NCBI GenBank assembly: GCA_027021285.1
Contig: JALUUP010000384.1
Location: forward strand, 1-8,588
Direction: 5' to 3'
DNA from: Bacteroidota bacterium
GTDB lineage: Bacteria; Bacteroidota; Ignavibacteria; SZUA-365; JAADGX01
DNA: 8,588 nt
The notes under the pieces are model-generated. The model saw nothing but the letters and a program-made list of their open reading frames with translations. It ran no database searches and was not told the DNA's origin. The position numbers were made by a program, and so were the translations under genes. Below, piece by piece: positions 1-6,090 of the stretch; the first letter of the stretch is position 1; each line of letters begins with the position of its first letter.

Positions 1-76
1 CGCCGTGATTCCCGGGACCGCTTTCAATCAGGGAAAGCGCAAGGAATCCAATCGTGTGTAGTGTCGTCAATATCAT
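1..76 (-). CDS. N-terminal fragment of an unrecognised protein, runs off the left edge
   Basis: Only the first 25 codons are present, beginning MILTTLHTIGFLALSLIE. The start was chosen because its ATG (76-74) shares one base with the TAA stop (78-76) of the glycosyltransferase gene upstream, giving TAATG. An AGGAG lies four bases before the ATG, at 85-81. Residues 2-17 are largely hydrophobic, which would suit a membrane segment or the start of a buried beta-alpha unit, but 25 residues are too few to tell. It is the third gene of the leftward cluster and is probably translationally coupled to the glycosyltransferase. I do not recognise the family. An envelope-related role would be a guess from its neighbour only. 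Confidence 0.6.
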   Translation of the reverse strand, partial: MILTTLHTIGFLALSLIESGPGNHG

Positions 77-1098
77 TATTCTCCTGCAATTCTGTTACCG
101 GGGTGGTACGGATCGAAGGGCTGTTCCGTTCCATTCATCAGGTCACGCACGGCCCGGAAAACGCTTTCCGCCCGGATATCGCTCATTTCAGAGGAAGGTG
201 GGCAAATAATTCCGGCGCGCGTCGTCAAAGGGGCCCAACGCCTGGCTCCCGTGACTCCTTCCAGGGCGGGATATATCCCCACCACTGCCGTTCCGGAGGC
301 TGCCGCAAGATGCAGCGGGCCGGTAGAATTGCCGATAAACACCGACGCCAGTGAAAAAACCGCGGCGAGTGTCACGAGATCGACTGGCGGCAACAAGGGA
401 AAAGCGTTTCCACAGCCGCCGGCAACGACCTCCCGCATCATTGCTTCCTCTTTCTTCGTTCCCGTCACGAGCATCCGCACGGCTGGCAGGCGTTCGGCGA
501 CGAGAGCCGCCAGTTTTCGAAAACCGGGCGCGGTCCACGCCGGCGCGGATTTTCCCGAGCCGGGATGCAAGACAATGAACTTGTCCGGATCGACACCGGC
601 ATCCCGCAACAATGCACGGGCGCGCTCGCGATGCCGAGACCCGATAGTCAAACGGGGAAACGGCGGTTCATCCACGACTACCCCGAGCTGCTTCAACAGA
701 TTGACATTGTACTGCGCTTCGTGAGAATCAGCAGACTTCCGATGTTCGAAATGCCGATGGGTAAAGCGGTACGAGTACCACCTGTACCCCGTACCGATGC
801 GCACGGGAATCCCGGCACGGCGGGCAGCCAGCGCGAGGTCGGGTCGGGGAAAAGCGAAAACGGCGGCGGAAAATTTTCCCGCCGCCATCATGCTCTCCCA
901 TGTATGCCGGTTGCGCTCGTCGAATTCGATCACCTCGTCCACGCCATCGGCTATCGTCAAGACAGGGGCCGGGTATCCCCCGACTCCATAACATACCCGT
1001 ATTTGAGGATCGTGCCGTTTCAACGCACCGGCAATCGGCAGGGACAGGAGAACGTCACCAAGGCGGTCGGTACGCAGAACGAGGACGCGATCGGGCAT
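76..1098 (-). CDS. Glycosyltransferase family 9 protein (ADP-heptose:LPS heptosyltransferase type)
   Basis: A 340-residue protein of the usual length for GT9, the GT-B fold family that includes WaaC, WaaF and WaaQ, which add heptose to the LPS inner core on the cytoplasmic face of the membrane. The N-terminus RTDRLGDVLLSLP (residues 9-21) matches the family's first glycine/acidic motif; Asp15 sits where the proposed catalytic base of WaaC lies. The C-terminal nucleotide-sugar half starts near 174 with VLHPGSGKSAPAW (176-188). It has the family signature GNSTGPLHLAAASG at 256-269. The first position after GN is Ser rather than the Asp of WaaC, a common variant. The ATG overlaps the TPR gene's stop (TAATG at 1100-1096). 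There is no strong Shine-Dalgarno (SD) of its own, so translation probably depends on coupling. Family assignment is firm; the exact sugar and acceptor are not determinable. A broader role in polysaccharide or glycoprotein assembly is possible. Confidence 0.9.
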   Translation of the reverse strand: MPDRVLVLRTDRLGDVLLSLPIAGALKRHDPQIRVCYGVGGYPAPVLTIADGVDEVIEFDERNRHTWESMMAAGKFSAAVFAFPRPDLALAARRAGIPVRIGTGYRWYSYRFTHRHFEHRKSADSHEAQYNVNLLKQLGVVVDEPPFPRLTIGSRHRERARALLRDAGVDPDKFIVLHPGSGKSAPAWTAPGFRKLAALVAERLPAVRMLVTGTKKEEAMMREVVAGGCGNAFPLLPPVDLVTLAAVFSLASVFIGNSTGPLHLAAASGTAVVGIYPALEGVTGARRWAPLTTRAGIICPPSSEMSDIRAESVFRAVRDLMNGTEQPFDPYHPGNRIAGE

Positions 1099-1697
1099 TA
1101 CTTCAGCCGCTGCAACGCCTCCTTGGCCCTGACGGCGTTATCGTCATCGGGATGCGCCGCGATCAGTTTTTCCCAGACCTCGCGCGCCTTATCGAATTTA
1201 TCCTCCGAAGCATACAGAGCGCCGAGGTTGTACATGGCCGTCGCATTATCGGGTTCGATACTGAGTATCTTTTTCGTCAGTTTCATCGCCTCTTCGCTGT
1301 TACCCATCATAAAATGCGAGACGGAAAGATCCAGCATGGCATTGACGGCTTTTGGATTCGCCTTGAGATAGAGATTGAAGTACTTGATCGACTCCTCGGC
1401 GCGGTGACCATCTCGCAGCAATCTGGCCAGTTCCAGGGCCGATTCCAGGTCTGAGGGGTCTTTCTCGACGATCTCTTTCAAGTTATCAACCCGCTTGTAA
1501 TAGTCCTCGCGAACATTGGCCGCGCTCGGACCTTCCGCTCCGGGGGCTCCATCCTGCTGTGCTCCCATTTCGGGATGGCCCTCAGGCAAGCCGGCGGCTG
1601 CGTCGGCAGGTGCTGAGGAATCCTGATCGAATGCAAGGAATAACACTACTCCGACGAGAACGACTGCGAACGCAAGATAAAGGTATTTCATATTCAT
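1098..1697 (-). CDS. Membrane-anchored tetratricopeptide repeat (TPR) protein
   Basis: A 199-residue protein. I start it at the ATG at 1697 because an AAGGAG sits six bases upstream; the longer reading begins with a TTG whose following codons are that SD. A single hydrophobic segment (about residues 4-22, YLYLAFAVVLVGVVLFLAF) has no lipobox Cys, so it looks like an uncleaved inner-membrane anchor with the rest outside the cytoplasm. Residues 24-62 are a low-complexity Ala/Gly/Pro/Asp linker. From about 67 to 199 there are three to four helical repeats with TPR spacing, clearest at 117-150 (NAMLDLSVSHFMMGNSEEAM) and 151-184 (NATAMYNLGALYASEDKFDKA). TPRs bind other proteins, and the arrangement resembles cytochrome c biogenesis or envelope-assembly scaffolds such as NrfG or CcmI, without enough to name one. 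It is the first gene of the leftward cluster. Confidence 0.85.
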   Translation of the reverse strand: MNMKYLYLAFAVVLVGVVLFLAFDQDSSAPADAAAGLPEGHPEMGAQQDGAPGAEGPSAANVREDYYKRVDNLKEIVEKDPSDLESALELARLLRDGHRAEESIKYFNLYLKANPKAVNAMLDLSVSHFMMGNSEEAMKLTKKILSIEPDNATAMYNLGALYASEDKFDKAREVWEKLIAAHPDDDNAVRAKEALQRLK

Positions 1698-1703
1698 GAT
1701 CAT

Positions 1704-1709
1704 CTCCTT
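1704..1709 (-). promoter_or_regulatory. Shine-Dalgarno of the TPR gene, decides its start
   Basis: AAGGAG read on the minus strand, six bases before the ATG at 1697. Another in-frame ATG at 1703 directly abuts this site and cannot use it. One at 1691 would sit twelve bases away. The 1697 start is therefore favoured. Confidence 0.75.
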
Positions 1710-1728
1710 CAACTACTCGATTTACCAG

Positions 1729-1734
1729 ATTATA
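1729..1734 (-). promoter_or_regulatory. Candidate -10 box for the leftward TPR/GT9 cluster
   Basis: A perfect TATAAT on the minus strand. A start about seven bases downstream (near 1722) would give a leader of roughly 25 bases that contains the AAGGAG. No good -35 lies 16-18 bases upstream (ATATCC or TATATC at best). The AT-rich stretch at about 1741-1760 could compensate as an UP-like element. The match is visible; activity is inference. Confidence 0.45.
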
Positions 1735-1827
1735 AAAGTACAAATTTTTACGGATATAACGTTGAACATGTCGATCGGTATTTGAGTTCATCGAGGTGAA
1801 GTGAATAGATATTCCTGCGCTTCTTGC

Positions 1828-1856
1828 TTGACAAGGTATCGGGAGCTATCTTTCAC
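1828..1856 (+). promoter_or_regulatory. Candidate sigma-70-like promoter for dnaX
   Basis: A perfect TTGACA at 1828-1833. At 17-base spacing the -10 position (1851-1856) reads TTTCAC, only three of six matches. TATCTT at 1847-1852 is closer to consensus but sits only 13 bases from the -35. Transcription starting near 1863 would leave a leader of under 20 bases before the dnaX ATG at 1880. Confidence 0.4.
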
Positions 1857-1879
1857 TACCCTGAGAATGGGTTGTTTTT

Positions 1880-3505
1880 ATGGCATTTCTCGTAACCGCG
1901 CGAAAATATCGTCCCCAGCTTTTCAGCGAGGTCGTCGGACAGGAGCATATCGTCAAGACGCTGGTGAATGCGATTCGATCCAATCGCATCGCCCACGCGT
2001 ATCTGTTTTGTGGTCCGCGTGGAATCGGGAAAACAACAACGGCGCGGCTTTTCGCCAAGGCAGTCAACTGCCCGGACGTTCGCGAAGCCGAGCCGTGCAA
2101 CACCTGTGATACGTGTCTCCAGATTTCGGAAGGCCGGCACATCGACGTTCTCGAGATCGACGGAGCGTCCAACCGGGGAGTGGGAGAAATCAGGAACCTG
2201 CGCGAAGGTGTCCGCTATGTTCCCACCAGCGCAAAAAACAAGGTGTACATCATCGATGAAGTACACATGCTGACCCCGGAGGCGTTCAACGCGTTGCTGA
2301 AGACGCTGGAGGAACCCCCTTCCCACGTCATCTTTATCCTCGCCACGACGGAACCGCACAAGCTTCCCCCGACAATCATGTCGCGGTGCCAACGGTTCGA
2401 CTTTCGGCGTATGCGCGTGGATGAGATCGTTTCGCAGTTAAAACACATCGCAAAACAGGACGGGATACACGTCGAGGAGGACGCGCTTGTGACCATCGCC
2501 AGGAAGGCGGATGGGTCCATGCGCGACGCCCAGAGCATTTTCGACCAGGTCGTCTCATTCAGCGAGGAAGGCGTCACGAGCGTTGCCGTCCGCGACGTGT
2601 TGCACCTGGTTGACCGCGAGTATTTCTTCCGGTTGACCAATCTCATAAAAGAAAAGGATACCAGAGGTGGATTCACATTCGTTGAGGATGTGGTGAGCAG
2701 TGGGTATGACATACAGGAATTTCTGATTGGCGTGGAAGAACATCTGCGGAATCTCTTCGTGGCCCGCAGTACGGGCGAGACGCGCTTGATTGAAACCGGT
2801 GAGCAGGAACGGGAGCGATACAAAGAGGAAGCGCACAACTTCCCGGAAAGCGATCTCCTCCGTCTTCTCAACATCGTTTCGAATGCGAAGCAGTCGGTCC
2901 GGTTTTCCAGCCAGCAGCGGATCGTGTTTGAAATCGCGGTGATGAAGATGATCAAGATGACGAGCACCGTGGAGCTTCACGATCTTATCAACAAACTGGG
3001 TTCATCACCAGACGCGCCATCCGCGGACAGTTCCAGGAGTGGTTCGGGCAATGAAACGGTATCGCCGGGTCTGTTCAATCAGGTCTCGGAACCCGGGAAA
3101 AGCAACTATGCTTCAAGGAAAACGGTATCGCGTCCCGCGCCGGTTTCGATGCGCGGCGACAGTGAACCTGTCCTGGGCAGCATTGCCGAACGGTGGACGC
3201 AGTTTGCAAAGAATGTCCAGTCGGAAAAACGCACTCTGGGTTTGAACCTCGGACTGTGTACGCCGGTTACCGTCAAAGGCGAAAACATCAACATCGCCTG
3301 TAACGACGAATTCTGCATGCAGCAACTGAGCCAGGAATACGAGCTTATCCGAAAGCAGTTCCAGGAGTACTTCGGAATAAACCTGGTTCCGCGTTTTCAT
3401 GTCGCTCAGGGCACCCTCCCAGGCGCTCCCACATCCTCATCCGATCCGCCACATCCCATCGTGAAAACGATCATTGACGAACTCGACGCCGAATTGCTCC
3501 CGTAA
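1880..3505 (+). CDS. dnaX: DNA polymerase III subunit gamma/tau (clamp loader ATPase)
   Basis: A 541-residue AAA+ ATPase of the replicative clamp loader, which opens and loads the sliding clamp onto primed DNA. The start MAFLVTARKYRPQLFSEVVGQ aligns at the family's normal N-terminus, although its ribosome site is weak (GAG about 15 bases upstream). Visible motifs: Walker A GPRGIGKT (45-52); a zinc module Cys64-x8-Cys73-x2-Cys76-x2-Cys79; Walker B VYIIDE with Asp126 and Glu127; sensor 1 ATTEPHKLP (155-163); the SRC arginine-finger motif (168-170); sensor 2 GSMRDA (Arg215). The collar domain spans roughly 236-370. A Ser/Pro-rich linker covers about 371-430. A C-terminal domain around 436-510 begins with IAERWTQF, as in tau tails outside the gammaproteobacteria. 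No programmed frameshift site lies near the end of the collar domain, so a separate gamma form is not evident. It leads the rightward cluster. The usual dnaX partners ybaB and recR do not follow. Confidence 0.97.
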   Translation: MAFLVTARKYRPQLFSEVVGQEHIVKTLVNAIRSNRIAHAYLFCGPRGIGKTTTARLFAKAVNCPDVREAEPCNTCDTCLQISEGRHIDVLEIDGASNRGVGEIRNLREGVRYVPTSAKNKVYIIDEVHMLTPEAFNALLKTLEEPPSHVIFILATTEPHKLPPTIMSRCQRFDFRRMRVDEIVSQLKHIAKQDGIHVEEDALVTIARKADGSMRDAQSIFDQVVSFSEEGVTSVAVRDVLHLVDREYFFRLTNLIKEKDTRGGFTFVEDVVSSGYDIQEFLIGVEEHLRNLFVARSTGETRLIETGEQERERYKEEAHNFPESDLLRLLNIVSNAKQSVRFSSQQRIVFEIAVMKMIKMTSTVELHDLINKLGSSPDAPSADSSRSGSGNETVSPGLFNQVSEPGKSNYASRKTVSRPAPVSMRGDSEPVLGSIAERWTQFAKNVQSEKRTLGLNLGLCTPVTVKGENINIACNDEFCMQQLSQEYELIRKQFQEYFGINLVPRFHVAQGTLPGAPTSSSDPPHPIVKTIIDELDAELLP

Positions 3506-3553
3506 CCGCATACCCGGCGCACTACGTTTTTATAAGACTTACTATCAAGAGCT

Positions 3554-6088
3554 ATGTTTGAAAAAAAGATCAAAGCCATCGTGGGCGATATTTCCAAAAA
3601 CGCCCAAACCAAGTTCCAGTGCCGCATTTCCGTCGAAACGACGGTTGAAGAAATCGGCCTGATCCAGGCCGGGACCCTCATCGCGGCGGAAAACATCTTC
3701 CATCATGCAAGAAACCCGCGGTATTGCATCTTGCAAGTGATTTCCTCCTTTCCGGAAAAACAAACCCGCCGAAGCACCGGAAAGATCCAACTTTCCTGCC
3801 AGGGCGCTCCCCTCGGCATCGAGCTTCACATAGAGAAGCCGCGGTCGAAAGCGCCGGTCGTCGAAGTCAGAGCAGCCGACACCGTGCCATTGTACGAAGC
3901 GGAGGCATTCGTTCTCGACAGCGAAATGACACGCACCGTCTTGCACCATCTCGCCCCGGAAAGTCGAAGCAAGGGAAACGGATCCCGGATCGATATCGGT
4001 ACATGCGCCCCGAACCCGGAGGTCAACGTCGGCGTGGACGCGATGTCGCTCATCCGTGGCAACGCGGCGATCATCTCCGCCAAACCGCGGGCGCGCACGA
4101 GCATAACCAACACGCTCATCCATGCACTGCTTACGGGCACCGAGCAACTTGTTCACATCGTGTATTGCGACGTGAATTACACCGGCACCCTTTCGCTTGC
4201 GCACGAGTTCGGCGATAACGAGCATGCCATGCTCCTCGGTCTGAACGACCGCTTTCTTCCTTCCTCCGTCTTCAGTGCGCTGCGGAATCCATCGGACCGG
4301 CAAATGTTCAAGCGGGCGGTGTTCGATTACCTGGACATGATGATCCTCCCCAGTATCATGGAGAGCCGGCGCAGGGATTTCACCTACCCCATCGCCAACG
4401 CCATGAGAAAAAACCGCGTCAGTGTGTACCGGCCCCACGAGCCGACGGTCAACGAGTTCATCAACGAAATCAGGGTTGACCTCGTCGACGGCCTTGACGA
4501 AGACGGCGTCACCATCGTAACCGAGCTGATGAACGGCATCTCGAATCACTTCCAGGGCGAGCGATTCAACGACCGCAACGTCTCCGATATCGTTGACATG
4601 ATCGACGAAACCAGCCACGACGTAAAATCGCCGTCCATTCGGCGCGCGCTGCTGGATTTGCGCAACGAAATCCAAACGCAGTTCGAATCCATATCCAAGG
4701 ATATCCCCGCGTCGGCAAGGGTCACGGTCGAAGACATGGTCAAGCGTTTGAACAGCGAACATCATTCCAGCCTTACAATCGCGCAGGGACAACGAGGCAC
4801 GGATATCCTGCGCTTCGTGAGCACCATCCTCCAACGCTTGACCGAGGAACGCCTCCGCCACCTGAAAACACGCACACCGGTCTTGTTCATCTTCAACAAT
4901 GCCGATGAATACCTCACGCGCAACGGCGGCGGCGCATACCGGGAAGCGGGCACGGAACGCTTCGTGGACATCTTGAACACGATACTCACCGCCGGCAGGC
5001 GACATGGAATCGGGTTCGTCCTGACGCTGGAAAATTCGGCCTCGCTCGACCTGTTCCTCGCCCGGAAGATCCAGGCGTACTTCATCGGGCCAATCCGCTT
5101 CGTGGACGACCTCCAGCAAATAGAGAAGTTGCTGAACGTTTCACAAGATCTGATCCAGGATGCGGTGACATTCGAGGATGGCTTCTGTCTCTATACGAAT
5201 TCCATGAGCCCGTACCAGCGCCGAGTGCCGCTTCCCGTGACCTTCCCCACCAACATCCAAACCCTTCATGATTTCCTCGATGCCTTTCTTGCTAAGCAGG
5301 AACAGCTTCGACAGGAGCGAGAGCGAGAGGAACGGGAGCGAAAACTGCGAGAGGAACATATCCGGCAACAGGAGAAGAAACAGCGCCGAACCTCCTCATC
5401 GAGACGAAGACGGGAACCGGAGACCTCGACGGAGTCCGAGCCTGATGCATCTGCCCAACACGACGAGGAAACGCAGACACCAACTGTCAGACGCGCCACG
5501 AGCGGATCGCGATCCAGAAGGTCGTCGCGTTCCAGGACCTCGGAACAATCTTCCTTCTCCACGACGTCCAGCGATGAATCTCCGGATCAAGACAACCAGC
5601 AACAAGAAGAGCGTACAACGAGCACGACCAAATCGCGCGGTTCGCGGTCCGGGCGACGAACCCGTTCCCGAAGGCCTGCGACTTCTTCCGAACCAACCGG
5701 GCAAGAACGACAAGAAACCGGGGCGGAGACAGTAACGACTCGCTCCGTCGAGGAAGAGCCGGAGCCGGCTCCAACCGCAAGCGAAAGCGAGAAATCCACC
5801 TCCAGGTCCCGCCGTTCGTCGCGTTCGGGACAACGGCGTTCCTCTTCAGCCCGTTCCCGGAAAAAACCCGCGGATTCATCAAAGAACCCCGAGCAGGACA
5901 AACCTTTATCTCCGACGGAAACAGCGACGGACGACTCCACGTCGGGTAAATCGGAACCGCCAACAGCCGCAAGTGAAAGCACAGGAACGGAAGAAACAAC
6001 ATCCACGACCCGGCGACCGTCGCGGCCGAGACAGCGGCGCTCTTCTTCCCGTTCCCGGAAAAAACCCGCGGATTCATCCGAGGAGTAA
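3554..6088 (+). CDS. HerA/DUF87-like protein with degenerate ATPase motifs and an Arg/Ser-rich tail (predicted pseudo-ATPase)
   Basis: An 844-residue protein. Residues 1-130 resemble the small beta-barrel (HAS-barrel) N-terminus of HerA-type DNA translocases (IGLIQAGTLI at 34-43; GKIQLSCQGAPLGIEL at 76-91). Residues 147-195 follow the family's approach to the P-loop: IDIGTCAPNPEVNV, then GVDAMSLIRG. The Walker A slot reads SAKPRART (175-182) where GxTGSGKS is expected, so the glycines are lost and Lys is replaced by Arg181. The DPHGEY motif region reads CDVNYTGT (205-212). QGQRGTDILRF (411-421) precedes VLFIFNNADEY (443-453), where relatives have FVFDEADEF. TAGRRHGIGFVLTLENSASLD (479-499) replaces RRGRKFGxGxxxATQRxxxLD. 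Relatives end with the same C-terminal strands, here to about 578. Residues 580-612 form a highly charged helix. Residues 613-844 are disordered RS-rich sequence. The start is weak: AAGAG ends only two bases before the ATG. Catalytic loss is visible; function is unknown. A divergent but active ATPase cannot be excluded. Confidence 0.75.
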   Translation: MFEKKIKAIVGDISKNAQTKFQCRISVETTVEEIGLIQAGTLIAAENIFHHARNPRYCILQVISSFPEKQTRRSTGKIQLSCQGAPLGIELHIEKPRSKAPVVEVRAADTVPLYEAEAFVLDSEMTRTVLHHLAPESRSKGNGSRIDIGTCAPNPEVNVGVDAMSLIRGNAAIISAKPRARTSITNTLIHALLTGTEQLVHIVYCDVNYTGTLSLAHEFGDNEHAMLLGLNDRFLPSSVFSALRNPSDRQMFKRAVFDYLDMMILPSIMESRRRDFTYPIANAMRKNRVSVYRPHEPTVNEFINEIRVDLVDGLDEDGVTIVTELMNGISNHFQGERFNDRNVSDIVDMIDETSHDVKSPSIRRALLDLRNEIQTQFESISKDIPASARVTVEDMVKRLNSEHHSSLTIAQGQRGTDILRFVSTILQRLTEERLRHLKTRTPVLFIFNNADEYLTRNGGGAYREAGTERFVDILNTILTAGRRHGIGFVLTLENSASLDLFLARKIQAYFIGPIRFVDDLQQIEKLLNVSQDLIQDAVTFEDGFCLYTNSMSPYQRRVPLPVTFPTNIQTLHDFLDAFLAKQEQLRQEREREERERKLREEHIRQQEKKQRRTSSSRRRREPETSTESEPDASAQHDEETQTPTVRRATSGSRSRRSSRSRTSEQSSFSTTSSDESPDQDNQQQEERTTSTTKSRGSRSGRRTRSRRPATSSEPTGQERQETGAETVTTRSVEEEPEPAPTASESEKSTSRSRRSSRSGQRRSSSARSRKKPADSSKNPEQDKPLSPTETATDDSTSGKSEPPTAASESTGTEETTSTTRRPSRPRQRRSSSRSRKKPADSSEE
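5850..5880 (+). repeat. 31-base direct repeat, copy 1
   Basis: Begins CCCGTTCCCGG, has a run of six A, and ends GATTCATC. It is identical over 31 bases to 6048-6078. It encodes the end of a basic block (RSRKKPADSS). The sequence just before it is also similar to that before copy 2, apart from one extra Ala codon here. Confidence 0.95.
6048..6078 (+). repeat. 31-base direct repeat, copy 2
   Basis: An exact copy of 5850-5880, 198 bases (66 codons) downstream and in the same frame, just before the stop codon of the HerA-like gene. Recombination between the copies would remove 66 codons without breaking the frame. Confidence 0.95.
6081..6085 (+). promoter_or_regulatory. Shine-Dalgarno that decides a GTG start
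   Basis: AGGAG five bases before GTG at 6091. It lies inside the last codons of the HerA-like gene, directly before that gene's TAA (6086-6088). This supports the non-ATG start and tight coupling. Confidence 0.8.
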
Positions 6089-6090
6089 CG

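Larger units (their letters stand above)
1698..1879. promoter_or_regulatory. Divergent intergenic control region between the TPR cluster and dnaX
   Basis: This 182-base gap separates two oppositely directed clusters and must hold both promoters unless transcription enters from elsewhere. It is more AT-rich than the flanking genes, especially 1722-1765. Besides the two promoter candidates listed separately I see no convincing operator palindrome and no RNA gene. I looked for an SRP RNA (ffs), which neighbours dnaX in some bacteria, and found no recognisable SRP domain IV loop. Confidence 0.6.
5390..6085 (+). repeat. Low-complexity Arg/Ser coding region of the HerA-like gene, with degenerate internal repeats
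   Basis: Codons 613-844 encode four basic blocks: SGSRSRRSSRSRTS (650-663), SRGSRSGRRTRSRRP (694-708), SRSRRSSRSGQRRSSSARS (750-768) and RRPSRPRQRRSSSRSRKKP (820-838). Acidic, Thr/Glu/Ser-rich spacers of about 30-50 residues separate them. The last two blocks are diverged copies of one unit. This is the only low-complexity stretch of this size in the window. Confidence 0.85.

Noticed and set aside
1713..1879. SRP RNA (ffs) gene, which sits near dnaX in some bacteria
   Set aside because: No recognisable domain IV loop or long self-complementary arms in the gap.
2233..2259. A AAA AAC slippery heptamer in dnaX (2233-2239), suggesting a programmed -1 frameshift
   Set aside because: It lies at codons 118-120, before Walker B. 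A shift would end at TGA 2257-2259 after about 126 residues and could not yield a gamma-like subunit. No downstream stimulatory stem was evident.
3501..3531. Possible terminator after dnaX: CGTA (3501-3504) and TACG (3523-3526) before five T
   Set aside because: Only four plus three base pairs with internal mismatches, overlapping the stop codon. Too weak to call a terminator.
3545..5119. Long open frame (524 codons) on the minus strand opposite the HerA-like gene
   Set aside because: It lies wholly antisense to a gene with clear family similarity, has no recognisable domain or motif, and is rich in Asp/Val/Arg/His as expected from reading the complement of a GC-rich gene.
5850..6078. CRISPR array
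   Set aside because: There are only two copies, the spacing is 198 bases, and the repeat is in-frame coding sequence.
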